A stretch of 64,000 nt of DNA from Crotophaga sulcirostris (GCA_013397455.1 VYZB01000016.1:2967886-3031885); one strand, 5' to 3'; positions 39,601 through 53,172 are shown, counted from the stretch's first letter. Notes: a model not told the origin generated them from the letters alone. A program made the numbers and translations.

Positions 39601-42600
39601 TACCAGCTTAGAGTTGCTTTTTTTAAAAAAAATAAAATAGTTTCTTTCTATTCTGTAATGATCATATTCATTATAAAGGTCTAAGACTTATATCTGATGA
39701 TGTTATTACTCTTTTGTCGTCTCATCTTTTCCCTACCTCCTCGATTCTGTTTTTCTAACATTGTTTTTACTTCAATTTATCTCTTTCTTCATGGATTATT
39801 ACAGCTCTGTTGTTCTGTGCTCAGAGAAAGACCTTACACAGGTAGTTACTGTTCATCTAAAGATACCTCTGTGACCTTCATGTTATAGGCAGATTTCCTA
39901 CAGCAAGTCTTATCCTCTGTAGTTTCTGAAATATTGTAAGACTATAACAAGCAATAAAGAATGCCATGACAAAAAGGCATGACAAACACTCTTGGCAAAA
40001 TTACTATTAGCAAGCTCTTTTGAAACAAAGATGGTACCTAAAATAACTGTCCTCCTGAATAAGTCATAGAAGTGAGCTGTAAAAAACACTAAGAAAAATA
40101 CAGCATTACCAGTGTGACAGATTCAGAAATCATGAATCTACCCTGAATTTCTTTTCATCTTGAAATTTAATGTAGTATATATACATGTGTGTACATTCCC
40201 TCTATATATGTATTTACTTGTCTGTGTGTGAAGATGGAATATATTTAGTTTATGCAAATTTTAATTCGCCTTCTGCTATTGAGAGAAAGAGGTACACTTG
40301 AACCATGCTAGCAAGTATTTTTAGAAAAGTTAATTTTTATATTATGGGTCTAAGTATCTAGTCTCAACTCTGTGAAGGTAAGAGTTTATTTGAATGTTCT
40401 CTAGATAATGTACACTGTGTATCATTATTTTAATGTTTTCTGGGCACGGGAAACACCTTACCAATTTATGAACTTTTTTCTGTAGGCTGAATTCATATAC
40501 CTCCAGTGGTACATAGAAACACCAATTTAACTTCCCTGCAACAGGAAGGTTTTATGCATTTCAGAGAAATTCCTGTTCAGGGAAGGTGGGTTGTGGAGTT
40601 GGAGAAACACTAGACTTCATTTCAGCCAGAGGCTAAATAGATACTCCTGGTTGTAGAGGGTGCATAGTGGGTATATAGTCATTGACATATTTTTTAGCTA
40701 TCTTGTCACGTCCTCCTAGCAGCTAGTATGTTGTCTCTGCAGTGGATAAGCCCCTGTGGGCTATTTATAGAAAATTTGTAGCATCTTTCTGTTGCTGTGG
40801 CTTTCATATGCCATCCTGATTCTGGCAAGCTTATCATGGGTATAGACAGGCATCAACTAACAGTGAGCAAAGAAGGCAGAGGAGCTGGCTGTGTATCCCC
40901 AGCAGGACATGCATGTTGCAGTTTCCATGTACTTGTGTGCAGCCTCTACCCTTAATTGGTACCATTGCTGAACCTGCCCTTTAGCTTAATTCCTTTAACG
41001 CAGGCTTGCAAGAAGTTGTGCTTACCTATGCTTCAGTGGTTTATAGCCACAGCTGTACATACTATTGTCCACTGGTGTGATACATACTGTTAGCTTAGCA
41101 CACTTGGAAGACATTAAACTTTATTTTATGACCTCATTAAGAAACATAACAAACAAGAGCAAACAAGGGCTCAATTCCCTTTGCCCACACTAGTCTCTCA
41201 CTTACTCACCTCTCAGTTCATAAGGTTTCATAATTTACAACCAGCAACTCTTAATTCATGCACCTGTGAGCAAAATTAGTTACCTAGCTGAAGGTGAGTG
41301 GTCATCCTTCTTCCTCTGTGATGGTGTGGGCAGACCTCGTATTACACTGGGAAGCAGGAAAGCCTCAGCAGTCCAGCTGCTGTTGGATTCACTTCTAAAG
41401 CTTTTTTAGACTAAGCTGATGTTTTATACCTTCCGTCTTGGATGTTTGGTATGTATGTTTATAGAAAAGAACTGATAGGATCAGTGTGATTAAATGAAAT
41501 GTTAATTATTTGAATTTTTATTCTCTGCAATTTTTACATATTTATGATAAAAATGCTATATCTGTAAGAGAAAATTGTAAAGAGGTGTGGATGACAATAA
41601 CATGCGAAGGATCAAATTATCTTCATCTATAAGTGATTAAGGTTTTTTATTTTATAGTTGTTCAGTTTTATTCTGTATATTTTGAAATGTTCTTCATACT
41701 CAATATTACTGATAATGTTCTTGCATTGTGCTTAGAGGATAATGATTTAAGGAATTTTTTCAGAGTTCACTGACTGATTTGTCAGAGAACTGTGGCTCGT
41801 GCTGTTCTATTAGAGTGGTTTAGGAGTGCTTAGCTAAACAAATCAGTGTGACTCATAGCGCTTGTTTGAAATAAAGCTCCTTACTCATGTAACTACTACT
41901 ATGTAAGATCTTAGTGTGATCATGGCTAAGAAAAAAGCAGGAAAATGTGTGTTTTAATAAAAATTAAAAGGCAGATTTATATTTTCTGTTATTCGGCGGA
42001 ACATAGTTAAAGGCAAGCTGAGTAAGCTCATATATAATTAACCCTCCTCTTACTTGTTAGTGGTGGTAATAAGGATATATTTAATCTACATGGAATCCTG
42101 ATAAAGTAATATCTTGATGTGAAAATGTATCCTTATTTTCATTGTAAAACATGCAGGTAGTCCTTTCCAAGTCATAACTATTAAAAATCCTTTAAAGAAG
42201 TGTATTTTTTTTGTTTGTGGGAAAATTGCTAACTCGGACACAGAAATATAGACAGATAACAATATTTATACTTTTTTCAGGAATAGATATTTGTTCTGCT
42301 TTTGAGTAAGGACTTGTTTTTTTTCAACTACATGTTATTTTTAAGGAGTGTAACTTACATGCATACAAAACCCCATCAGTGCCTCCTTATTGGATAGACT
42401 GAACATTCACCCTGTCATGGCCTTAATACTTCCATCCCACAGGATCAGCCCACACAGGATGAAGAGTCTCAGGAAACGGGACTGAAATAAATCCAAAAGG
42501 TAGACCTTAGGATAGAATACTCAATGTTTCATCCTCATTTTAGAACCTGAGTGCGTCAGTGCCCTTAACTACTGTTATCAATCTGAAAAATCAAAATATT

Positions 42601-45600
42601 CTTCTTACTCAAGGCTAGATCTTGCTCCACTCTTACTTTCTTCCACAAATATGGTTTTGACATAATAATGCTAAAATTTATAAAACCAGAATGTAGAAAG
42701 GCCAATGACAGCAACAAAATACAGTATGAGAAGCAATGAACAAGCAGGATTATAATTCATGAGCTGAGGTGAGAAAATGTGGGTTTGTGCTCTTTCCCCT
42801 GAAGAATTCCATGTTCCTGGGCCATTTATCTCTGGAGACTACAACAGCAATGCAAGAGATCCTTCTCCAATCTAAAAGTTAGAAAACATTTCCTTCAGAC
42901 TTTGCAAGACACCACTCCCCCTACAAATTTTTGAAAATTCATTTTGTATGATTAATGTTGACATTTCTAGTAATACTGTTCCTTTTAATGATCATCATGA
43001 AGAAATATTGATGTTTACCATTATGTGATATATTAGATACTTTCTACTATTTCAATGTTCTAAGAAATTACTGGAATTATTAAATGAAAGCCATGATCAT
43101 ACGATTCACACAAAGATTTCTAAAACATTCATTCCTTACATGGGAGATATTGTACAGTTGGGTACTCTGACATAAAGCTTTGTTAATGTTAAAATAATTT
43201 GGAATAGTTTTTGCCAAGGTTTACTCATACTTACTCTGACAGTTAGAATGTGTTGCCTCCTTGTCAAAGATGCCTTCAGAAATATTATTGTCTCCTGTAT
43301 AAATAGTTTTATTAAAAATAAATTTTGCTAGGCTGGGAAAGAGCTAGAATTAAACTTAGGAATAGACTGTGCATTAGGACAATTTTAAAATGCTATCCTT
43401 TTTTTTTTTTGAACATGTACACAACATCATTTATGTATAAAATTGTAATGTTTATTGCAGGAAAAAGTATTCATTATTCAGTTTTTGCTTTCCCTCATTA
43501 CTTACTCTGTGTCAACATATCATATTTATTGTACATTATGTAAAGATTGCTCTGAATACAAAATGGTTAATTCCTTAATAGCATAAGTGTGGCAGTTGTC
43601 ATGCAAGTGCTGGAGTACTTCATGAACATTAATAACTGTAATAAACATAAACATTAAGAAACACATTACTTATGAGGCTAAGGGGTAATCTGTTTTACAA
43701 ATAAATAACTGAGAAACAGGGAAATTAAATGCCAAACCATTCTACAAATTTAGTTAATGAATTTGAACTGTACAGAATTTGCTTTTTTATATTACTTAAC
43801 TTTATATATATGGTTTTATTTGTTCATAGTGAAGCATCTGTTGATTCTAGTTGCCCTCCTGTTGCACTGCAATTTCTCAAAAATCAAAATCCCAAGTATC
43901 TGGTGCACTGTATGTGCCCTGAAGGCAGAAAGCAGTAAAAGAAATAATGTTATATGTTAAACCTTCACTGCTACAAACTGTGCCAATGATGAGATAACTG
44001 TAGAGCTCACTGATAATAATTTTCCCAGTCATAGGCCTCTATTGATAAAACTCATAACATCTCACATCATTCATTTGTTGAGGTAGCTAACGTGGTGAAA
44101 GAGTTTTGTTTCTATAAAGGTCTGGAAATGCTCACTAGTGTGAAGAAACCAGGACTTTATGTGACTTCTTTTTTCAATATTTTTTTTTCAATATTGTTTG
44201 TGTCTGTTTGGTACATGATTTGGGCTGCCATTCATTGCTCTGGTATCACATGCAGATAATCCAGTTCTCTAAAGTCAGTAGTTCAGTGCTTATACTTGAG
44301 GACCCTCTCAAAATTGAATACAATTGACCGTTAGTGGACTTTCTTTATTCTCCTGGAAAACACAGAAACTTGCTCAAGAGTCTTGGGATAATCTGAGCAG
44401 CTCAGGTTTAATCTTGCCAGTCTTTTGAAACTGTCATAAATGGACTGAGAAACTGTCTTAGAATTCTCCCTTTGAGCAGGGTATTATTACTTTTTCCTGC
44501 ATCCTATCTTGCACTATACCTACTGGAAGGGGATCACTCAACTTCAGCTTTTATTAAGCATTAACAATATCTGTAGATGAAATTTTGAACTAAGAATATG
44601 ACTTAAATCAAACAGATTGAACTACTTTTTCTTTCTTTGCTTAGAAACAAAACATTCCCTTTTAAGTATGAATGCGAGATTGCATAAAAAATACAGTGAT
44701 TGCTGGGGTTTGCTTTACCATGTAGGTCACTTTATCACTATATCCCTTTAATCAGAACATAGCACTCTAATTAGAGTTTTCTTATGCTTGTTCATTTTTA
44801 ACAGACTTTTAGGAAATACTGGCTATAAAATGCCAGTTGAACGGTACAACACATGATGATCTACCACAGGCGGACAAAGAGTAATATTTATCTATCCTGA
44901 AATTCACAATTTAAAAAAAAATAAAATCACATGCTATGTATATTTTAGCAAGGATATTATGTGATTTTTAGTCAGTAGAGAACCACTGCTACATTTAAAC
45001 TTAATTTTATTTCCTTGATTGATAAAACTTTTGACACAATTTTTAAAATTTTATGAAATGTCACAGCATCTTCAGACGTTTAAATTTTATTGTGTGCTTT
45101 ACTCCAGCACAAGCTATTTTTTTGTCTGACTCACATAGAGTAGTTATTCCAGATTTGTTCTACTCTTAACCATTTGTAGTTTTATGAAGAAAACTCAGGT
45201 GAGAGCTAAAAAGATCAGACAACTGCTTAATGGTGCTTATTTTTTATAATGCTTATGGTGTTGCGTAAATTCCTTAACAGCTACATTGCTCTGTATTAGA
45301 TATGCTAGAATTTATAAAGAATAGATGTTACAATTAAAAGATTCATGTTCTTGGTGCATGGCTATGACATTTATGGCAATTGAACTTCAGTCCAGATACA
45401 TGCAAGAAGTTATGTGAGAGGAGTAAAAGCAAGGGGGTTTTACATCACAGTTAAAAGTATCATTTTTCATGCTACTGCATTAGGCAAACAAAGAAAAAAT
45501 GTGTGTATGGTTTTGAACTCTAAGACTGTGAAATATGAAATACATTCCTAAAGGAAGCGGGAAATCTTTAGAACTGAATTGAATTCACACTTCCAAACAG

Positions 45601-47740
45601 GAGGATTATTTCAGATAGTGTGTGATAAGCATATAATTTATGGTGAATAAAAGTTATTTTAGTTAAAAAAAATAAATTATGATTGTAATGTGTCCAGAAC
45701 TATTACAAGTGCTCTTATTTGTGTGTCAGTGTCATGAATAGATTTTTACATGGCTTTGATTTCACAGCAATTTAAGATTTGATAATAGTTTTTAGATAAG
45801 TCATAAGATTAGATTGTGTAATTCTTAACAGCACTTAATCATCAGCCAGTTTAGCAAAGTGATTCAACAGAAGTTGCTACAAACAAAACAACTTAGTTGA
45901 AGAATCAAGAATGGCAAGGCTCACACAAGACTTACTACAGTGTTTCCTAAATCAAATCACACACACAAACACAGAGGTACATAAATATACAGACACATAG
46001 CAGTTAACCTATGTAATGCACGCTTTAGAAGATCCTTTCTTGAATAAAAAATAATTTTCAATCAGACCATTTTAAAATGCCTCTATCTTAGAATCTGAAT
46101 GGTTCACATTCTATTATAAATTATTTTACAATGGTAATATTAGTTCCAAATCACAAGTGAAGTTCAGAAAAATTGCAGTGAATATTAACAAATGTCGACT
46201 TACTTTGGAAGCCCATCTTTAGACGATTAGGACATTATTTTTTCAGTTATTCATATTTTTATAGCACTTTGTATTCAAAACACTATCTTAGTTGCAGTTG
46301 TAAATACTGAGAAAATCTAATCTTACAATCCAAAAATCTTTTCAATACATCTTCTCAGGTTCTACTCTTTTAATTCTCAATGCCTTCTATTTCCATCTAC
46401 CTCTGCTCTTTGGTCTTTGTACTCTGCCTGTTCTTTCAGAAATCCTTCAAGTCCTACGACTCTAGCAAAATTTTGTCATCTACACTCCCATTTCCCTGGT
46501 ATTTTTTGCCTTTCCTTTTCCCGTCACTAACATCTTGCTTAGTTGTCAGAACACACAGGATTTCACATTTGAGTTTGTAATCCTTGAATGCAGTACCATT
46601 TTAAGTCACAAAAAGAAATCTAATCAAATGCTAGGGCATCTCCTACACATGTAGAAAATGGCATGCTTAGCTATTCTGTTCCCTTTCTCTCACTGGCTAG
46701 CTGTTAAATTACATTTCCACAGCAAAATGTAAACTCTACTGCTTTTTCCTGTTTTGTATCAACAGTAGCTACAAACAGAAGTGTGACATGATTAAGAGTA
46801 GGAGAAAAGATAATAAATAAGATGATGAGATACATTATGGAAGAGTTCTATTTTGTGGCTTTAGTTTAGGCTTCTAGGAGTTTAGAAGCATCCCTTTGTT
46901 ATCTGTGTATAGACTTAAGCTTCCTCTCATGCTGGATGTGCTGGTGTCTTTGTCTGAGATACCTAGACACAGCTTTGGCTGAAACTTCTGTAACTTCTGT
47001 AATTTCTGCATAATATTTTTTTTTCTGAATTAAGTCTGATGTATCTGAGCAATACTTATTCTCAGTTTTTCTTTTTCATACTGCAGTTGGATCATATTTA
47101 TTTCCAACGTATGAGTGCACATGGAGTGTACTGAAAGGGTATGTGCCAGTCACACTCCTCACTTTCTGTCCTCACTGTATGTATCTGTGTTGTGCATTCT
47201 GCCTGGAAACTTATTTGTGTTACTTAAACCTGTAGGCTGTTTTTCTCAAAAGTCACCATACCTTTAGCAACACTTGACAGCTTCAACATCAGGCCAAAAC
47301 TCGATGCAACTTGATGCCTTACTGAATGCAAAAAGTTGCACATAGATTACTTTTGAAGGTAGTACATAAGTGGCCAGAGTTTCTGCTATAGCATGCGCTC
47401 ATGCACAAATAATCAGCTCCAGGTTGCAGTACAAGTCTAGATGCAGTGGTTTGCAAACCATTTGGGCACTTTGGAAAATATTATCGTCTCCTTTCTTGAA
47501 ATCATCATCTATTTATTTAGGAATGAATGCCTTCAGAAGCATCTTGTATCCAGATGTCTATTTGGCATTTTCTGTGAAAATAATACAGTTACAGATTATC
47601 TAGGGTGTCAAAATGCTTCTGGCTGTTTTGAATATATTTATCATTTATTTATGTAGAATTCTGAGTTTCTTTCTTTCGTCTTCAGTCATGTAAAAGCAAA
47701 TTTCTTAATGTTGAAATCAGCTCATACATATCCATGCATA

Positions 47741-47762
47741 CACACACACACACACACACACA
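47741..47762. repeat. (CA)11 microsatellite
   Basis: Eleven uninterrupted CA units within a longer alternating purine/pyrimidine tract (TGCATA before, TATATAAATA after). It is the longest simple repeat in the window and likely polymorphic. Confidence 0.95.
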
Positions 47763-50064
47763 TATATAAATACATCTATGAAAAGGAAAAATGGTTGCAC
47801 TTAAACTGGATAACCAATAAAATTACTTCTAGTGTTCTACAGTTGTTGTGGTATAGAACAAGATTTCATTTCAGAATTAGTGGATGTATCTTTACCACTT
47901 AAAACAATACTATAAAATTATTGCTATTTTTAATACTGTTCAGTGGGGAAGATAATGTGGACTTTATAGAGCTTAATTAACTTAAAATACTTTAAAATAT
48001 TAATCCATTTCAAAGGGTTGAACATAGCTGCCTTGAATATATATGCATGTAGATTCTCACTGTTAGCTCATTTTAATATGCCTGTGCTAGGACAAAGGTT
48101 TTGGGAATGACATAGAAACATAACTTCCCTTAAAGACTGGTTTAATTATTTATGGAATCAGTTAAGATGATATGCTACCTAAATTAAGCTGGCTGGTAAT
48201 ATGTAAAAGAAAATAAATACAAATAAAATTCATTTATTGTTTTATTTTCTTTCTAACAAAATAAAGGAAACCTACTTTGTCATCTGAGTCATGAAACTGA
48301 AGGCAGAACACACAGAATTTCTGAACAAGTATTGTCTCAATTACATAATTCTCCATTGTTCAAGCCCATAATTTAACCACTGTCTTTCTTTTCTGAATTC
48401 CACATACTAAGCATGGTTACACCCCTTGTTATGTGCTGTGTATGGTGGATGAATGTAGTATTACCCCAGCTGGGAGCTATGAATCCTGCCAAACCATAGC
48501 TTCAGTCTTGAATGATATATGTATTTAGTTCTACTGTCAGGTATGAAGTCAGGTCTTCAAGACATCTTCTAGACTCATGCTTATGGATTCATGGTGATCC
48601 CGCAATAAAAGTTATGTTCCTTTTTCACAGAAGTTGTGTTTTGCTATAAAAGGGCATAATTTTGTAATACTAATTTACCTTTGAAAATCTGTCGACATGT
48701 CTTCACCATGGAGTTATAGCTTGCATTATTTCACTTTTCTGAAACTTTCTCGAGAACTTTGATATAGACATTTGTCACAAAGTACTCATATCTGACAACA
48801 ATATGCTACATCTTTACCTCAGCCAAAATTTCTATCTAAAATTAAGACTAACATAATAATTCTAATGATTCTTTTTTATATAAATGAGAAAATCAGTTTA
48901 TATTCACATCAAGCTTTTTGATTAAATTCCATGGGAGTTCAAAACACTTTACAGTACAGAATGTGTATCAGAAACCCACATAGGATTAAATAGCTAATTT
49001 ATAACTAATCCTGTTGTACTGAAGACTCTCTAATTCCAAACTAGTATCACTGAATAACTTAAATTTCTGAAGTTATTTAGGTTTGTGAAGAAGACCATTG
49101 TCAGACAACTTCATTAACAAGAATATAAACAGAACATGAAGTATATCTGAATACCTTAGCATCAGTTTATGATTCAGTTTTCTTGGCTTGGTACACTCCC
49201 TGTAACTGAGTATGGGCCATGGTAATTTTAATACTGACTCTTCTTCCTTTCAGAATCAGTGGTCATTCTATGAAATAAAATTAATACAGTTATAGTAGTC
49301 TCAAATAATGATTAATGAAAACTCAAGTTTATCATTATAAAGAAGCTTTTACACAAGGACAAATAGCTTAAATAAATATTGAGCAAAAGGAGATAGTTTC
49401 TTATGTTGCTAATACCATTTCATACTCAAAACAACTGTTTATATTAAGAATCTACCAAAAGGTATTATATTTTAATTAAACATCAACAGAATGTCAAGTT
49501 ACTTACAGTGATTAAGACTTCCAAAGTAATCTACAATAAAATGCATCGCTCAACAGTATTGGTCAATCTCTATAAAGATCAACTTTGTCGTCTCAGTCTA
49601 TGAAATACCTAATAGCCTTTAGTCTGAGTGGTCCTCTACTTGGTCCTTGTTCATGTCTTTTAAGCTCCTCTGATACTGTCTGATTTCCTACTTTTCTTAT
49701 GACCTGTTCCGTATGTACTTGAGATCTTTTCATGAAACTTCTTTTTGCACTAAATTTTAAGTCTTAAGTTGCTTATGCTATCCACCAATCTGTAACTGTA
49801 GGGCTGCCAGCACAGGCCACTCTTGGAAAAACAAATGTTAAGACATGTGTATGTTGAAGGGTGTGTGTTTTTAGGGGACACCCAAAATTGTCTGAGGCTG
49901 TGTTTGCCTGAAACCAATGACATTAAAGAGTAAAACAAGTCTCATAGTTGCTTAAAAGGTAACCAGGGAACTATGAAGCGATTTTTGAAATAAAGGAGTT
50001 AGCTTTAAAAGAAATATGTAACAAGGAAACCTGTAGCATGTGAGAAGTTACTTTTCAGTGGAAA

Positions 50065-50096
50065 CAGCAGCAATCAAACCTCTTTTGATGCTGCTG
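50065..50096. repeat. short inverted repeat (hairpin)
   Basis: CAGCAGCAATCAAA at 50065-50078 pairs with TTTGATGCTGCTG at 50084-50096, with one bulged A and a loop of about five bases. The arms are too short for a microRNA precursor of normal length, and no conservation can be judged. Confidence 0.75.
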
Positions 50097-51012
50097 GAAG
50101 TCTCCATCACAAGAGATGCAACAAGTAGGGACTCACATCTTGGGTGGGTGTATGTGACCTCTATGGTATGCTTTTGCACTGACATGTGGATTAGTGACCT
50201 GTAGGGAGAGACACAGTTTAGCACAAAGCTAGAGCACTTCTCTCTCTAGTTCAAGGTTTCTGTGAACAGGGTAAGCTACCCTCCCAGGGGAGAGGGTTGT
50301 GCTTGTCACCCAGCCTGTGTCTGCATTACCGTAAGTCTGTGGGTGTGGGTGCCCTTAGAAATCTGTGTGATTGCTTAAAGAAGGATATTCAGAAATTAAG
50401 AGGTGTTTATCAACGTTTTTGAAAGTGTCTAGCACTGCAGTTCATATGCTGTACTGTTAATCATTAATATAAAATTCACTGATTGCTGGTTAATTATTTC
50501 TCCTTAATAAATCAGAAAGTTGCTTTGATGCTGATTTGAGCTGTGTAAATTGAAGAGTTTTTCTCTGCAACAGTTACCAATTTTTTGCATCCCAATTATA
50601 TCCTAGCAGTGGTTGCAGTACAATTTGCACAGTTTACATGGGTCAAAGAAGCAAACCTTACGTGTAAAATGAACCGGTTTTAGACTAATTACAATCTTAG
50701 CAGTCTAATCAGAGAATTATTAGTCCAGTTACAATGATGTTTGCATTTATAGTAAAAATTACTCAGTTTTTACAGCTTATTCCTGATAATGCCAATTAAA
50801 ATTAATAATTTTCTAGTATCTGCCCTTTTTTCTGTGTTGTGCTCAGCTTTCCTCTGCTCTTCTAGGTCATGAGATCAATGTCTTGGGGAGGTGGGGAGAG
50901 GGAAGAGAATTGATTATAGAGAATCATTAGCATCCTATAAATCTCATTGTGATTGGTTTTCTGATGTTAAATATTGTATTTTCTTCTTGTTCATTCTTGG
51001 GTACACCTAGGG

Positions 51013-51218
51013 CAGGAGTGTCAAACTCATTTTCACCAGGGGCCACATCAGCCTGCTCCTGTAGCGTAACACGTGTCACACCCTGCACACGTGACCAGTG
51101 CTGGCAGGAGCGTAGGGGCAAGGAGCTTGGTGCTGCTGCCAGGTAAAAACAAGGTGCCAGACCAGATAAAGCAAAGAGGGCCGGATTCGGCCCATGAGCC
51201 TTGTGTTTGCCACCTGTG
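51013..51218. mobile_element. hAT-like non-autonomous DNA transposon relic
   Basis: The left end CAGGAGTGTCAAACTCATTT, followed by TCACCAGGGGCCACATCAGC, matches the CAGGGGTGTCAAAC-type end of a widespread vertebrate hAT (Charlie-like) family. The right end GCCGGATTCGGCCCATGAGC and then TTGTGTTTGCCACCTGTG is the matching reverse-complement end. Fourteen terminal bases align at 9 positions between the two ends, with conserved CAAAC. The flanks ACCTAGGG (51005-51012) and GCTCAGGG (51219-51226) agree at 5 of 8 positions, a possible decayed 8-base target-site duplication, as hAT elements make. At 206 bases it encodes no transposase. Family name cannot be fixed without a library search. Confidence 0.7.
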
Positions 51219-52504
51219 GCTCAGGGTAATTTTATTATGTTTGCTGACACATTCTGCTTAATTCTTATTTCTTCATTGGCTTGTTCTTCTGAGTTATTTC
51301 CAGAGTCACTACATGCAGTATTTTTTATCTAAACTGGGTACTTGATTTCTGCTATCTGTGTTGTCTTTAACACTGGCTTTTTCTGGCTCCCAAGTTTGTA
51401 CACCTTTGGTGAGTCTAATGTACCACTGAAGAGTTGTTCATAGCCTTGTGGGATACAGTATTTCATCCTCTGCTCATACTCATTTACTGCATTTTTTTCC
51501 TACCATCATAGTTTATTTGTTCAATACAGAATAGATGCTGCATCTTACTCTCTATTTGTTGGAATACAGATACATAAGAATGGGGATTACAGTGCAGTTG
51601 TACTGGATTGTAGATAATTGCTGTTGCAGATAAACAAGCTAAACAAAATCTCTAAGTGAGAAAAGACAAGTCTAAAATTCTTGAAGCTCCAGTTATACTC
51701 TTAATATAAAGCCTGTGGCCTGTTACAAGGGATGGCAACACCATATTTACTGGGTTACAAGGCTAGATGTTGTGTAGAAACTGAACAGAGATCCTATATT
51801 GTCTTCTGTGATTCTCTTTCTCTTGCAATCACTTCAAAAGAGTGAAGTGGAACTTCAGAGAGTACTGTTGTCTTTGTGTCCAAACTTGGAAACTGTAAAT
51901 TTACATTATTATTTGGTATGGCAGAAGGTTTATCCATGTGGTATTTGTTTAACTAACATTTGTGTTGGGTTTTGCCTTCATGGTGTCTAATAGGTTTTTG
52001 ATAGTGATAAGGTTAGCTTTCCTGGAGACAGATAGCCTGATTCTAAACACTCTACTTCAGCAAGCAGTGCTTCTATTTTTAAACATCTTGTCCTATAAGT
52101 TGAGACTACCAAATACGGATCAAAATTTGATAATTCATATTTTTCAGCAGTGTTTAAATAATTTTTATACTACTTCCACAAAACTGTTAAAGTGAAACAT
52201 AGAATAAAATTATGCTTTTTCAGAAAAAAAAGTAATTTCATAAAAGTAAAGTTGTGGTGCAGTCATATCATTAGCATATCCAACGAAAGACAGATGTTTA
52301 TATAGCAGCTGCATAGTATTCTCCAGATATGCTGTCCCTGGATAGTCAGAATAATAACCAATAGCAATCTGATTCTTCTGAAGATACACAGAATTGACTA
52401 TGTCAATATCAACCCATGTATGCAACTGTTCCTTGAACATATGTGTACTACATCACAGCAGTCTTTTTACTAGCATTTTTTGGATGTGTGTGGTACTGTG
52501 GCAC
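51219..52504. other. unique sequence between mobile elements
   Basis: No gene or known repeat is recognised between the hAT relic and the CR1 at 52505. Short frames at 51799-52440 overlap on both strands without similarity to known proteins. Confidence 0.6.
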
Positions 52505-53150
52505 TTTTTAAGATGCGCAGGAACCTGTCTAGGTAGAGTTTGAATATCACCAGAGGAGACACCACAACCTCTCAGGACAGCCTATTTCAATGCTCTGTGA
52601 CCTTCACAGCAGAGAAGTTTTTCCTCATATATTCAAGTAGAACTTCCTGTGCTCCAGTTTGTGCCCATTGTCTTTTTCCTATTACTGGGCACCACTGAAA
52701 AGAGTCTCACCCCACCATCCTCACACCTGCCCTGTAGATCTTAAGCATTGCTAAGAGGGAATCTTATTTTTCTCTTCTCCAGCCTAAAGAGACCCAGGTC
52801 TCTTAACCTTTCCTCGTAAGAGTGATGCTCCAGTCCCTTTACTATCTTTGTGACCCTCTGCTAGACTGTCTCCAGTAGTTCCTTGTCTTTCTTTAGCTGA
52901 GAAGCCCAGAACTGGACACCGTACTCCAGATGTGGCCTCACTAGGGCAGAGTAGAGGGGGAGGATAACCTCCCAGGACCTGCTGGCCACACTCTTCTTGA
53001 TGCACCCGAGGATACCATTGGCCTCCTTGGCTATGAGGGCACATTGCTGGCTCATGATTAACTTTTTCTTTCCCAGGGCTCCCAGGTCCTTCTCTGCAGA
53101 GCTGCTTTCCAGCAGGTCAACCCTTAACCTGGAGTGGTGCAATTTTAAAT
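52505..53150 (-). mobile_element. CR1 LINE, ORF2 C-terminal half, minus strand
   Basis: This is a very clear match over about 645 bases: CTCCAGTTTGTGCCCATTGT, GGGCACCACTGAAAAGAGTC, TCTCTTAACCTTTCCTCGTA, AGAACTGGACACCGTACTCC and GAGGGCACATTGCTGGCTCA are all reverse-strand CR1 words. The usual 3' tail is missing at the left: the copy ends inside the C-terminal region near 52505. CR1 inserts from its 3' end, so this end must have been deleted after insertion or the left edge has decayed beyond recognition. The sequence divergence is modest compared with the copies at 22040 and 35160. Confidence 0.95.
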
Positions 53151-53172
53151 TCTTTAATGTTTTTTTTTTCAT
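52861..53172 (-). pseudogene. CR1 ORF2 post-RT remnant
   Basis: A 103-codon minus-strand frame holds LLESSSAEKDLGALGKKKL at about residues 20-38, MSQQCALIAKEANGILGCIK at about 40-59 and VILPLYSALVRPHLEYGVQF at about 69-88, the well-conserved region after the RT palm in CR1 ORF2. It ends with WASQLKKDKELLETV and a stop where a normal copy continues into the C-terminus; the remainder lies in another frame (52784-53044). The first residues (MKKKTLKN) come from flanking A-rich sequence. This copy is inactive. Confidence 0.9.

Larger units (their letters stand above)
36697..51012. other. unique AT-rich non-coding sequence
   Basis: The longest CR1-free stretch in the window, about 14.3 kb. No gene is recognised and open frames stay under 90 codons. 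Contents worth noting are a block of more balanced composition at about 40540-41400, the (CA)11 run at 47741-47762, an 80-base-scale pair of TTTTTCAATATT words near 44168-44195, a short hairpin at 50065-50096 and a candidate conserved non-coding patch at 50480-50830. Absence of any repeat over this distance could reflect constraint or simply low insertion density. Confidence 0.55.

Noticed and set aside
50862..50912. G-rich run GGGGAGGTGGGGAGAGGG as a possible G-quadruplex
   Set aside because: Only three runs of three or more G's are present; four are needed for a standard three-tetrad structure.
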